From Microcebus murinus (Eukaryota; Chordata; Mammalia; Primates; Cheirogaleidae): a stretch of 64,000 bases of DNA. Shown piece by piece: positions 38,821-50,654 of the stretch (positions within the stretch are counted from its first letter, which is position 1; each line of letters starts with the position of its first letter). The stretch lies in NCBI RefSeq assembly GCF_040939455.1, contig NC_134104.1:146418501-146482500 (forward strand), in the 5' to 3' direction. The notes beneath the pieces were generated by a model, which saw nothing but the letters and a program-made list of their open reading frames with translations, had not been told where the DNA came from and did not search any database. A program made the translations under genes and the position numbers.

Positions 38821-39672
38821 CAGGCTAGGGACTTTTGGCGGGAAGAGCTGGGGTGACCTTTGGTGGTCATTGAGAAATAGGAGGGGCTGTATTTGCCGAA
38901 TCCAGGAGCCAAAACTTTCTTATCCAGGTGTGGTAGTTTTCAGTGGGGCAGTTGTCCTTGGCAGGTCCTTGGTGAGTCTGGTCTCCTGAGCCTTTTCTTT
39001 TTTGATCTAGGGAAGGGAGGGGGCCCACCACTAGCCTTACACAACCGATCTCCAGAATTTTTTCATCTGGCAAAACTGAAACTGTATACCCATTCAACAA
39101 CATCCCCCCCATTCTTCTCCTTCCCCCAGCCTCTGGCAACCACCATCCTACCTTCTGTCTCTATGAATTTGACTGTTCTAGGTACCTTATGTAAGTGGAA
39201 TCATACAATATTGTCTTAGAGTGACTGGCTTATTTCACCTACATACTGTCTTTAAGGTGCACCCATATTGTAAAATGTGTTGAAGCGCCCTTCCTTTTAA
39301 AGGCTGAATAATGTTCCATGGTATGTCTATAACACATTTTATCTATCTATTCATCTGTCAATGGACACTTGGGTGTCTTCCACCTTTTGGCTATTATAAA
39401 TAATCCCACTATGAACATGGGTGTACAAATATCTCTTAGAGGCTCTGCTTTCAATTCTTTTGGATATATACCCAAAAGTGGAATGAATGGATCATGTGGT
39501 AATTATATTTTTAATATTTTGAGGAACCACCATGCCGTTTTCCACAGTGGCTATACCATTTTACATTTCCACCAATAGTGTTCAAAGGTTCCAATTTCTC
39601 TACATCCTTGTCATCTCTTGTTATTATTTTGTTTTTTTGTTTTTTTGATAGTAGCTATTCTAATAAGTTTTC

Positions 39673-42074
39673 ACTCATCTTTGTACCCTCCACAACAGCA
39701 AATAATGTAGTACCTGTCCCATGGGATGACCAGAATAAGGGGTCTTTAAATGTAATGTCTTTTAGTTTCAGTAACATGTTACAACAACTCCCCCACAGGT
39801 CACCCTGCCTAACCTCACCAAAGCCATCTTTGACATGCACAGTGGTGACCTATATTAGGGATGAGAAACTGTTGTACCTAAAGACAGTGCTTCCTGGCAC
39901 ATGCTGTCTGTACACAGGAAGACTCAATGTTGTAAAAATGTCGATCTTTCTCAAACAATCTATGAAATTGTGGTGGGGTTCGATACCACAATATAAAATT
40001 TATCTAAAAAATAAGCTTGTGAGAACAGATGCAAAAATCCTGGAAAGGAAGATGCATGGGGCACAGGGAGACTCTGTTTCACTGTCATTTAAACCCATTG
40101 GGACAATGTGCAGCTGCTTCTGCTGAGAGCCAGAGGATTGCTTCTGGCTTAGGGTGAAGCAGATGTTTTTGTTCAGCTCTCCTTCCTGGCCATGGCCCAA
40201 GGACTTGTATCACAATTGCAAATCACAGTGCTGCTCTCAACATTTACCCTCAGGGCAACCTTGTTCCTTCAACTTATTCGCTACTCCTCCATGCTCCCAG
40301 CTCTGGTTCTGGTTCTTTTTTTTTTTTTTTTGGAGAGAGAACTCTGGAGATGTTCCCTACTTCCTGTAAGCACAGCAATCCAAAAAGTAAGTTTTCTTTA
40401 AGATCTAGGTGTTGTGAAGTCAATGGTGGTGATCTCAAAGTATCTAGTATGTCATCGTACTAAAAATAGATTCACTGAATGAATTCAGATAATATTTTGA
40501 ACATTACCACCATGTTGCCTTAGTGGAACCAGGGCAGATGGACCTCATGGCTGGGCAGTGGAGCAACCTGGCCAGGTCTCAAGCCCCTCGTTCCCAGTGT
40601 ACCCCTCTCTTCAGATGCTGAGATGTTGCATTGCTCTGTAGAGTGATTTGTGACTTGTTGACCAGTGTTTTGTGGTTTGGGAGGTTGACCAAGTCTATGG
40701 ACCAACTGGGAAGTCAAGAGTGGCTCATGCTGCTACTCCATCATTGTCCCTTCTCCCCACTTTTTCATTGCTGTGCCTACCCACCTTTCTCATTGTATTT
40801 ATTAAAGAAAGGCCCCTCCTTGAATTCTTCACAAACCAGAATTATTGTGTTGTGCCTGCTGAAATTCAGCTATTTTCAATGTTGGGCAAGGAAGGCCAGA
40901 AATAATCAGGAGAGAGGATAAAGGTCACTGAACCAGTTTCTAACTGGACAATTCCTGCTCTGGTGCTGCTCCTCGGGCACCTGCTGGTGCCTACACCCTC
41001 TTTTCTCCTCTGCTGACTGTGAGCAACTCAAGCATATGGAAAAATGCTAAGACCTGTTCTTTCCCGGAGAGCTAGCCAAGACTCAGGTGAACCTGGGCTG
41101 GGAATCAGGGCATCCGCATGCTGATCTAGCTCATCCTGCAAATATCACTTTTTAACCTTTGAGGAAGTCTTTGCCCTATCTGGATCTTAAAGCACTTTAA
41201 AGATCAACATACTGCAATTAAAGAGAGATGTTATAAAGATCAAATGGTTACTTTTGAAATGTTATTCAGATGAAAAGCAGCAGCAAACTCTTCCTGAACA
41301 CCTAAGATACATGAAGGGTGGTGTTAGCTCAATGGCACAGCTGTATAATCAGCCTAGACGAGGAGACTGGATTTATGAATACAACCTAAATAACTGTGCA
41401 AGAGAGTACGTGGAAATACAATGCATGCCCAGGGCTGCCTTTCTGAAAGGTGTGACCTACAAAAGCAGTCCCTCAAAATCCTTCACAGAAAGAGGTTTCA
41501 TATTTAAATCTGTTTGGAAAATTCTATATCTTGTATCCATTCTCTTGGGAATTTATGATGGATGTTAATTCATTAAAATTTTTGATGACTCCTACAGTAG
41601 ATTTTCTTCATTCACTTGACCACAGATCTGATTTTCAGTGACAACTATTGACCTGAAGAGGAACACATTTTGGGAAAGCTGAGGCAAATCTTTATATTTT
41701 GGAAGGATTGTCACAGGTGTGATGTTTCTGTGAAAGGTGGCAGCACACAATAAGAGGAGAGTGGAAATGTGGGTGAGTGGGGTGTGTCCACACAACAGAG
41801 AAGAAAGGGAGCTAGAACAGAACAGAGAGTTCCTGCAGATAAGTTTGGAAAGGGAGATGTCAGCTGTGGAAAGGCTTGGACACCAGGCCAAGGGAACTGG
41901 ACTTACGGGAGGAAGCTGTGTGTCATGGTCCTCAAAGGGTCTCTTCCTGAGAGACCTGTGAGCTTTGCAAAAGGCTACCCACAATCCTTGGCGTGCACAC
42001 TGGAATCTCTTTGCTGGCCCATTTCCCAGGCAGGAGGTCACCAATTTGGGCCTGTGTTCTCTCTGGTCCTTACT
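39673..42074. other. Unassigned intergenic sequence
   Basis: No gene or named repeat seen apart from a poly(T) run near 40317-40331. The longest frame, 39578-40126 (182 codons), starts inside L1 DNA and has no domain; the 104-codon frame at 41254-41568 is not recognised either. Confidence 0.4.
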
Positions 42075-42077
42075 GTC

Positions 42078-42235
42078 AATACTGGTTCTCAAACTGCAAC
42101 ACGCCTTAGAATAACCCAGAGGGTTGGCCAAAACAGTCCTGATTCCTGGGCTTTACCAGTGTTTCAAAGAGGCCTAAGAATTTGCATTTTTAACAAACAT
42201 AATGTAATGGTGCTGCTCCTGGTCTGGTGACCACC
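42078..42235 (+). mobile_element. MER5A-type hAT MITE
   Basis: CTGGTTCTCAAACTGCAACACG, GAATAACCCAGAGGGTTGGCC, AGAATTTGCATTTTTAACAAA and GACCACCCTTAGAAG match MER5A from end to end (normally about 190 bases). The minus-strand frame over it is a by-product. Confidence 0.8.
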
Positions 42236-42594
42236 CTTAGAAGAAACCTTCAGGAATACTTTCATTACTGACCCTCTTCCCACCAACAGTTTCTGCACTG
42301 GCGGATATACACAGGACACAGATAGTGGGGATATTTAAGGTGGAACTTGGTGGAACTAAGATGGAAAGGTGTCTGTAGCTAGCTCCTTCACTCAGCAGGC
42401 TCTCAGTTGCCACACAGAAAAGTAAGTGGCTTGGTCATTGTGCCAATTCGGGGTTGGCAAACTCAAATCCCAGGTAGCCAGGGAGGACGAGTGAAGCGGG
42501 ATGGAGAGTTCGAGCAGAGACTCAGCTCACATCAACTGGTGCCATGCCAGAGTGGGGGCCGGTGCTGCCAACTGGCCCTCACTGTGGCCCTTCC

Positions 42595-42715
42595 ATAGGT
42601 GAGGACACAGGCTCAGTGAGGGCAGAGAATGTCTTCAAGATAGCTCAGCTAGTGAGTAAAATGGCCCAGATTAAAATCTAAAGGGTCTAATTTCCAAAAT
42701 CTAAGTCATTTCCTT
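42595..42715 (-). mobile_element. MIR SINE, antisense
   Basis: AGGTGAGGACACAGGCTCAG, GATAGCTCAGCTAGTGAG and CAGATTAAAATCTAAAGGG follow the antisense MIR core. Confidence 0.65.
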
Positions 42716-43600
42716 GTATATAACATTGCCTCTGAGCAGGTATCACCTCTAGGTCATGGCAGGAGCATGTATAAATGGTTTATGGGCTAGGGAGGAGTGG
42801 GGAGGTATGCAGAGACCCCCTGGAGAGCTAGAAAATTTATATCTGCTGTTTTTGCTACTATGAGGCGGAGTCACAGGCACAGGGCAAACTCAAACGAAGG
42901 ATGGCCTGGGTTTGCTAGATGCTCTCTGTTCTGCACTACCAGGTTTAATCCTCCTACTCCTCTACTGCCAGCTTTGCGCCCCAGGTTTCTTGCCTAGGAG
43001 CTAATCAAGCCTTAATTGGAAACAGAAATGCAGGCTCTTGCCTGAGTCACAGGCTGGTAACAAACCAGAATAGATCAGAGTTAGGCCTGCGTGAGCTTGG
43101 GCTGCTTTTGCTAATGAAGGAAGTGCAAGCTAGAAATCTGCAGCCGATTTAAAGAAACGGTCCTTGTCGTGGTCTGTAGCACACAGGGTAAGGTTACCCG
43201 CTTTTATATTGGTGGCAGCATCAAGTTCCCAAGTGTCTGATTCAGATTTCTTACCAAATCTTTTAAAAATCTGACTAAGAATAATAACAGTCACACCAAA
43301 TATCTTCCATGTCACATCATATCGAATATAAGGAAGCTTTTAGAGAGTGCGGTCCTACAAATTCAACCCACTTATAATTTACAGTACTAGTAAAATATGA
43401 CAGACAAATTAAATTTGTTTGTAAATACCCAGTCTCATTTTATACCATGTTTTTCTCCAATATCTATTTATCTTCTGACTTAATAGGGGATGTAGGATGG
43501 GCTGAACTTCCTGTCATGTCTCTTCTTTGCATTGCCCCCAAATTGGCCAGAGTTAAGAAATAAGACAGAGAAAGCAAGGACATGGATGTGGAAGACATCA
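42716..43600. other. Unassigned interval
   Basis: No named repeat. It contains the protein-like minus-strand frame at 43127-43333 listed separately. Confidence 0.4.
43127..43333 (-). other. Unrecognised 68-codon reading frame
   Basis: Open between two stops on the minus strand, with an internal ATG at 43315. It would encode a short hydrophobic stretch (IFGVTVIILSQIF) followed by a hydrophilic tail (SESDTWELDAATNIKAGN, DHDKDRFFKSAADF). It does not overlap a repeat I recognise and its composition is balanced, unlike the simple translations nearby. I cannot match it to a family, see no clear splice sites, and chance is quite possible. Confidence 0.2.
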
Positions 43601-43604
43601 TTAG

Positions 43605-44265
43605 CTGTTCTCCAAAATTCATGCCCCTCTGCTTCTAAAAGTATTAATAGTGTATCTTTTAACTGGGCATCTGGTTTCTATTTTTCCCAGTCTATGTTGC
43701 AGCTAAGTATGCTCATGTGTTTAAGTTCTGGCTAATGAGATGCAAAATGTCCTGTGGCAGTTTCCAGGAATCTTTCTTTAGAAAAAACAGGCACGTGACC
43801 CTGGCAGTTTTTCATTAATCCACCCTCCATCTTGATAGATCACCAAAAGCAGATGCACATTCTTTGTACTACCTTCTAGCAAAAAGTAGAGTCAATTTCT
43901 CTACCCCTTAAATTTGGTCTTGGCCATGTCACATGTTCTTGCCAATGGGACATTAGCAAATGTGATACAAACAGGTCTTGAAAGCACTTGTAGATTGGTC
44001 TTGTCCTTTCTTGCTATTATGAACTCTGAGACTGTCATGAGAAAAATTCTAAGTGAGCCTTCTTGAGGATGAGAGACCACAAAGATAGAGAGACCCCATC
44101 CATCCCAGCCATCCGAGCCATCCCAGCTGGGTCTAACTAACTAAGACCTTAGATATGTGAGTACATAATAGACAATTAAGCCCCAGACATGCTGGCCCAG
44201 GAGAGAAAAACTACTTAGCTAAACCATAAAATCGTGAGAACGATATAAATTGTTATTACTTTAGC
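43605..44265 (+). mobile_element. MLT1-type MaLR LTR sequence (one or two pieces)
   Basis: AGCAAAAAGTAGAGTCAATTTC, TTGGTCTTGGCCATGTCACATG, GAACTCTGAGACTGTCATG, GACCACAAAGATAGAGAGACC and ATAAAATCGTGAGAACGATATAAATTG follow this LTR group in order (about 43860-44265). The part before it (TCTGGCTAATGAGATGC) may be a second, related LTR. Confidence 0.55.
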
Positions 44266-44584
44266 AGATTAGATGCAACAGAAGAAAGAGTTAATGACTG
44301 GAAAAAAAGACAATAAAAAGATTCAGACTGAAGCAAAGAGAAAAAAAGATGTAAAATGCAGACAAGAGAATAAGGTACATATGGGACACAGTGAAAAGTT
44401 TCAATATACAGGTAACTGGAGTTTAAGAAAGAAAAAAGAGAATTTGATAGGAACTACATTTGAAGACAGATGGCAGAGAATTTGTCAAAACTGATGAAAG
44501 ACTCTAATCATTCATGGATGCAGGAAGTTCTGTAACCACAAATAGAATGGATGCAAAGAAAACTACACTTAGGCATATCATAAA

Positions 44585-45358
44585 GTATTAGTCTGCTTTG
44601 GCTGCTGTAACAAAATACCATAGACTGGTGGTTTAAAGAATAGGAATACATTTTTCACATATTCTGGAGTCTAGGAAGTCCAAGATCAAATTGCTGGTTG
44701 ATTCAGTTGCTGGTGAGGGCCTGCACCCTGGCTTCCAGATGGCCATCTTCCTGCTGTGTCCTCACAAGATAGGGAGAGAGGTGAAGGGTGTAGGGTGAGT
44801 GGAGCTGGGGAGAGTGGAGGGGGTGTGGGGATGGGAAGAGCAAGCTCCCTGGTCTCTTATTATAAGGGCACTAATCCCTTCATGAAGGCCCCACTCTCAT
44901 GACATCATTTAAACCTAATTATCTCCCAAGGGCCCTATTTTCAAATATGATCATATTGGGGCTTAGGGCTTCAACATACAAATTTGGGGAAGGGCCGGGG
45001 GCGGTGGCTCACGCCTGTAATCCTAGCTCTCTGGGAGGCCGAGGCGGGTGGATTGCTCGAGGTCAGGAGTTCGAAACCAGCCTGAGCAAGAACGAGACGC
45101 CATCTCTACTATAAATAGAAAGAAATTAATTGGCCAACTAATATATATATAAAATTAGCCGGGCATGGTGGCACATGCCTGTAGTCCCAGCTACTCGGGA
45201 GGCTGAGGCAGGAGGATCGCTTGAGCCCAGGAGTTTGAGGTTGCTGTGAGCTAGGCTGACGCCATGGCACTCTCACTCAGCCTGGGCAACAAGCGAGACT
45301 CTGTCTCAAAAAAAAAAAAAAAAAAATTGGGGGAAGGGGCACAACTCAGTCTACAGCA
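44585..45358 (-). mobile_element. MaLR/MLT1-type LTR, antisense, inside L1, holding an Alu
   Basis: TATTAGTCTGCTTTGGCTGCTG, AACAAAATACCATAGACTGG, AAGTCCAAGATCAAATTGCTGG, AGATGGCCATCTTCCTGC and GGGCTTCAACATACAAATTTGG follow this LTR in antisense; it ends with CACAACTCAGTCTACAGCA. L1 sequence continues directly on both sides. Confidence 0.7.
44993..45324 (+). mobile_element. Lemur-type Alu, sense
   Basis: GGCCGGGGGCGGTGGCTCAC start, AATTAATTGGCCAACTAATA block, pure A tail. Target duplication AATTTGGGGAAG (44981-44992) and AATTGGGGGAAG (about 45325-45336). It lies inside the LTR. Confidence 0.94.
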
Positions 45359-46036
45359 CACAGTAAACCTGCTGAAAATCAAATACAAAGGGAAAACCGT
45401 AAAATTAACCAGAAAAGAAAGACACATTATATTTAAAAGAACAGCAATCAGGTTGATAGCTATCTTTTTAATAGAAATGATGAAAGCCAGAACACAATGT
45501 AATGTTATCTTTAAACTTTTGGCAGAGAAAAGCCACTAACCTAGAATTATATACTCATTGATAATATTCTTCAAAAATAAAGGTGAAGCAAAAGCCATTT
45601 ATGACAAAAGTAAAAAATTCATTGCCCAGAGGCCTACAGTGAAAGAAATACTAAAGGGAAGTTTTGTGGCAGAAAGAAAATTATCCCAGAAGGAAACGTG
45701 GAAATGTAAGAAGAGATAAAAATCATCAGAAAGGGGAAATTAGTACATTAGCATGAATAAGCACTGACTGTGCAAAAACAAATAATTCATTCTGAGGATA
45801 GAAATATCTGTAGAATTAAAAATGCACAACAAGAATAATACAAAACATGGGATGGTGGTAAATGGACTTAAACTGCTATAATTGCCTAGTACTGTCTGGG
45901 AAGGTGCTAAAAATAATTATTTTAGAATGAAATAAGTCATGCTGAAATCTTTATCTTATCCATTAAAAAAATAAGAAATAAAAGTTTATAACTCACAAGC
46001 TAATGAAGGGAAAAGCAGAATAAAAATTTTTATTTA

Positions 46037-46385
<349 letters not shown>

Positions 46386-46654
46386 TATTTAAAAAAGACA
46401 AGAAAGAAGAATAAAAAGAATCTGAAGCACGTAGTTCAAGTTTTTATAAAGTATTTATTTATAAATTCAGTTTATATTCATGCAAAGGGTCTAAAGTAGT
46501 CTAAATATGAGAATTAGATTCTTCAACTTGACAAAAAAAACACAAAAAAACAACTATATGTATTTATGTGAAGACACAGAAACGTTGATAGTAAATATAT
46601 GGGGGCAGGAAGAAAGTTATACCGTGCAAATACCAACCAAAAGAAAGCCCAAAT

Positions 46655-46942
46655 GGCTGGGCATGGTGGCTCATGCTTGTAATCCTAGCACATTGGGGAG
46701 GCTGAGGCAGGAAGATTGCTTGAGTTCAGGAGTTCAAGACCAGTCTGAGCAAGAGCGAGACACTGTCTCTACTAAAAATAGAAAAATTAGCTGGATGTGG
46801 TGGCACATGCCTGTAGTTCTAGCTATTTGAGACGCTGAGGAAGGAGGATCCCTTGAGCTCAACGCATTGAGATTGCTGTGAGCTAGGCTGATGCCCAGGC
46901 AACAGAGTAAGGCTCTGTCTCAAATTTAAAAAAAAAAAAAAA
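46655..46942 (+). mobile_element. Older Alu without the lemur block, sense
   Basis: GGCTGGGCATGGTGGCTCATG start; the inter-monomer region is the plain CTAAAAATAGAAAAATTAGC. Perfect 16-base duplication AAAAGAAAGCCCAAAT at 46639-46654 and 46943-46958. More diverged than its neighbours. Confidence 0.93.
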
Positions 46943-48530
46943 AAAAGAAAGCCCAAATGACTTCACTGCTGAATTCTTCTAAACTTTTAAGAAGCAATAC
47001 CAATCTTTCACAGACTCTTCCTGAGAATGGAAAAAAGAAGAATATTTTACTTCCTAACTCCTGATTAGGACAGCTTACTATTGATACCAAAACCTGGCAT
47101 CAGAAAAGGAAAATTATGGGCCAATATGCCTTCATAATATAGATGCAAAAATCCTATACAAAATATTGATATGTTCACTAATATATACAAAAGGATCATT
47201 CTAAATTGGATTTGTTCTAGAAATTCAACGTTGGTTTAAAATTCGAAAATCAATCAACATAATTTAACCACATTAACCAAAGAAATGATAACAGTAGATC
47301 ATCTTAATTATAGAAAAATAATTTAATAACATCCAACACCCAGACTCTTGGAAAACTAGTAATATAAAGAGACTTTCTTAATCTGATAAAGTATATTACA
47401 AAAACTTGCACAAATTCATATGAAATGGTGAAATAGTGAACCCTATGCCCCTGAAATCTGCAATGTTACAAAGATTCCTGATCTCATCACTTCTATTCAA
47501 TGTTGCACTGACAGTTTTAGGCAGCATAATAAGGTAAGAAAAAAAGGTGAAAATATAAAGATGGAAAGAAAAATATACAATTATTACTTGTCCTTATTGA
47601 CAGGTGATATGACCAATCAGGCCAAAAGAATCTATAGACAGACTTAGAATTAATAAGTGAATTTTGAAAGTTCTTGTATCAATGTATAAACATCAATTGT
47701 GTTTCTTTATACTAGGAACAAACAATACTGAAAACAAAAATTCAATTTTATTTTACAAATACCATTTACAATTGCATAACATTTATCAAAGATTTAGGAA
47801 TAAATATAATGAAATATATGCAAGATCTCTCTACATTGCAAACCAAAAGTCATAACAGGAGGACTTCAGAGAGTACTTAGACTGATGGGGGGAATGTGTA
47901 ACGTCCACGAAGGAGACAAGTTTGGGCAAATGGGTCCATGGAGCAGAATGGAGAGTCCTGAGACAGGCCTGTACATAGGCACCACCAGGATGTCACAAGA
48001 GTCAACACTGCACTGCAGTGGAGTGGGGGGGGGGTATCTTTTCAATAAATGATGCTTGGTCTCCCACTTGACACTGTTCATACTAGCCACAAAGCCCAAT
48101 TCCAGATAGATTATTGATTTAAACCTTAATGGTAAACCTTAAGCTTCTAGGAGATGGCATAGGAGAATATCTTCATGACCTTAGGGTAGGCAAAGTTTTC
48201 TTCAACGGGACAGAGAAAGCATGAACACTTAAGGAAAAGATTGATAATTTGAGATTCATTCAAGTTAAGAACTTTCTCATCATCAAAACTTCATGAAAGA
48301 AATGAAGATGCCCCAGAGTGGGAGAAAACATTTGCAATACAACATACAGAACTTCAGTTTAGCAATACAAAAAAGATAGACAATTCAATAGAAAAATGGA
48401 CACTTCACATGTGGGAATATAAAACATATGAAATATGCTCTACATCAGGGAAGTGAAAATTAAAACTACAGGAAGAACCCACACGCTATGACCCAGTAAT
48501 TCCACTGCTAGGTCTACACCCCACAGAAAC

Positions 48531-49202
48531 GCTCTTTCCTTCCCAGCATCCCGCCCACATTCCCCAGCTCCCAGGGGCCCCTTTTCCCAGTTGCTCTGGT
48601 CAGAAAGACAGATTTCCGTGTGCTTTGGGCTGCCTTCTGAGCAAAGCAGTGAGAAAAAAGAGGAAAAAAATAAAAGGGCTCGAGAGATGGGTGTTCTCTC
48701 AGAGCAGGACTGGGAGGAAGAGGGAAAATAGAACAAACAGAAACAACACAGGGTTTCCCTCCCACAGCAGCATGGAAGAAGCATGAAAACTGGATAGAAT
48801 GCATAGAAACGGGTTAGATAGAATACAACTATAGCGCAAACCCAGACAAAAATAAAATCCATAATTGAGCATTGAATTTGTGTGCTGCTTCGTGACAAAC
48901 AGGAGACCAAAAAAAAAGGGGGGATAGGGTGGGGTGTGATTGCCTTGGATTAAATCTTTGGACTCTTTGTATCTAAAACTTTTCCTTAATGTTTCCACTT
49001 CAGAATCATCTTTTGTACCCTTAAGCAAAAGTTTCTGAGCTGCCAGCCACTTTCCCAGAGAGGTGGAGGCTGCCACGGTGTTGGAGGAGTGGACAAGTGG
49101 CCTCTGAGACATCCCCTGCTGGCCAGCATTGGCCCCGAAACAGGGAGGAAGTTGGAAACAGGCTCACAAGTGTCTCCAAGGGTCTAAGTGGGAGAGAAGG
49201 AC
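48531..49202. other. Unassigned interval
   Basis: No gene or named repeat recognised. Minus-strand frames (48440-48910, 48699-49112) are cysteine- and phenylalanine-rich translations without a domain. Confidence 0.4.
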
Positions 49203-49211
49203 TGGTCATTT

Positions 49212-49448
49212 TTTTTTTTTTTTTTTTTGAGACAGAGTCTCACGGTGGCTAGAGTGAGTGCCATGGTGTCAGCAGAGCTCACAGCAACCTCAAACTCCTG
49301 CCTCAGCCTCCCGAGTAGCTGGGACTACAGGCATGTGCCACCATGACCGGCTAATTTTTTCTATATATATGTTTTTAGTTGGCCAATCAATTTCTTTCTA
49401 TTTTTAGTAGAGACGAAGTCTCACTCTTGCTCAGGCTGGTTTTGAACT
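49212..49448 (-). mobile_element. Lemur-type Alu, antisense, 5'-truncated
   Basis: Poly(T), then right monomer with a small internal deletion and the TTAGTTGGCCAATCAATTTC block; the left monomer stops at GCTCAGGCTGGTTTTGAAC. Short target duplication TGGTCATTT (49203-49211 and 49449-49457). Confidence 0.9.
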
Positions 49449-49749
49449 TGGTCATTTATTTTTTATTCTTTCATTCAACACTGTGTCTGTTGAGTGTCCC
49501 ATATATGCCTGGAATGTCCTCATCAGACGACACAGACCCAGGCTTCCCTCCACTTGTTATTCCTCATTTTACTTCCTTCAATTCAAACACCCTTTGCCTA
49601 TGGCCCTGGAGTGAGAGCTGACCTTGTAGATGCTGCCTGAGTGTCCTAAGACCATGGGGCAGCGGACTTGACCCTGGGACCCGAACATCAAACCTGAAAC
49701 TCGAAGGCAGCCAGGGAAGGAAAGAGCCACTCTTGGGAACAGCCTGAGA

Positions 49750-49890
49750 GGGAAGTAGCCACTTAGCCATGTGACCCCAAACAAAGAACTTCACCTCACT
49801 GAATTTTTTTCCTTGTCTACAAAATGGTGAAAAACACAGTGACTTCCTTAGAGGGTTATTGTGAGATTAAATGACATAAATCTGCCAGGT
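49750..49890 (+). mobile_element. MIR SINE
   Basis: CCACTTAGCCATGTGACCCC, ACTTCACCTCACTGAATTTT, CTACAAAATGGTG and GGGTTATTGTGAGATTAAATG are in MIR order. Confidence 0.8.
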
Positions 49891-50366
49891 GTATGTCTGA
49901 CAAGGAGTAGAATCTTTACTCAAGAAATATGATCCTTTTCGCCTTCTCTCCCACAATTTCTTATCTGCTTCAGCAATCTCCCACGAGGACCCCAAGCCAC
50001 GCGGGGAGAGCTCTCCTCTGCCTGGGGGACACAGGAAGCGCAGGCAGTTGGCTCCCTTCCCCACTAGCCCTGGGAAATGGGGACGCCTCCATTTGCTCTA
50101 AGATGGCGCCGTTCAGACTTTAGTGTTCACGCAGACTATTTGGGGGCCTTTGTCAAATACAGGTTCTGCGTCAGCCAGTCTAGGGTGGGGCCCCAGATTC
50201 GGCAATTTACCAAGGGATGCTACTGCCACTGGCCCAGAGACCACACTCCAAAGCAACACCTTCCGCCTCAGGACACACAGACCCAGGCTTCCCCACACCT
50301 GGCATTCCCCTGCAGACCTCTTGCTCTACCCTCTCCTGCTCATCCGCCAGGAGGAATGCTCTAAGG
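49891..50366. other. Unassigned C-rich interval
   Basis: No gene or named repeat. Several overlapping short frames on both strands are by-products of GC-rich, stop-poor DNA. Confidence 0.35.
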
Positions 50367-50585
50367 CTGGGGTCCTCAAACTTTTTAAACAGGGGGCCAG
50401 TTCACTGTCCCTCAGACCGTTGGAGGGCCGTTGGAGAGTGCGGCGCACATTCCACACATGCGCACTGTGGGCCCTGGACGAGTAGGCTGCTAAGCAGGAC
50501 AGGCAGAGTCAGTAAAATTACCCGGCAGCCCGGATAAATGTCCTTGGGGGGCCACATGGGGGCGGCTGTAGTTTGAGGACGCCTA
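50367..50585 (+). mobile_element. Short hAT element (copy A)
   Basis: About 219 bases with inverted ends (CTGGGGTCCTCAAACT left, AGTTTGAGGACGCC right) and an 8-base target duplication CTCTAAGG (50359-50366) versus CTCTAGGG (50586-50593), 7 of 8, the length typical of hAT elements. The body includes AACAGGGGGCCAGTTCACTG and CAGACCGTTGGAGGGCCG. It is far too short to encode a transposase. Confidence 0.9.
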
Positions 50586-50654
50586 CTCTAGGGTGCTTGC
50601 TTCTTTCTCTGGGTCTGCCCAGCCTCCCTTGGCACTTGGTTCTTTCCTGCCCTG

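Larger units (their letters stand above)
38643..39041 (-). mobile_element. Solo LTR with readable promoter and poly(A) signals
   Basis: A 399-base insertion with 7-base inverted ends TGTAAGG...CCTTACA, flanked by the 5-base duplication CAACC (38638-38642, 39042-39046). On the minus strand TATATAAGGC (TATA box, about 38810-38820) lies some 90 bases before AATAAA (38717-38722), the U3-R order of an LTR. No internal retroviral sequence is present, so it is a recombined solo LTR. Family unknown. Confidence 0.88.
38540..39672 (-). mobile_element. Old L1 (L1MB-like) 3' end, antisense, split by an LTR
   Basis: GTGATAAAATACACATAGCA, AATTTACCATCTTAACCATT and GTACAGTTCCGTAGTACATTC before the LTR, then GATCTCCAGAATTTTTTCATC, GGCAACCACCATCCTACC, ATGGACACTTGGGTG and CTATACCATTTTACATTTCC after it. 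It fades near GTAGCTATTCTAATAAG. Confidence 0.85.

Noticed and set aside
39578..40126. 182-codon plus-strand reading frame, the longest in the window
   Set aside because: It starts inside antisense L1 DNA, has no recognisable domain, and shows no sign of splice sites or a repeat-free conserved core. Length alone is not enough.
41592..42131. 179-codon minus-strand reading frame
   Set aside because: Its upstream part overlaps a MER5A element and its composition is serine/leucine-rich without a motif; best explained as chance.
48440..49112. Three overlapping minus-strand frames with hydrophobic stretches
   Set aside because: Overlap in different frames, low-complexity phenylalanine/cysteine/serine runs, and no conserved motif.
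50077..50537. Frames of 95-120 codons in the GC-rich interval
   Set aside because: They run into the short hAT element and overlap each other in different frames.
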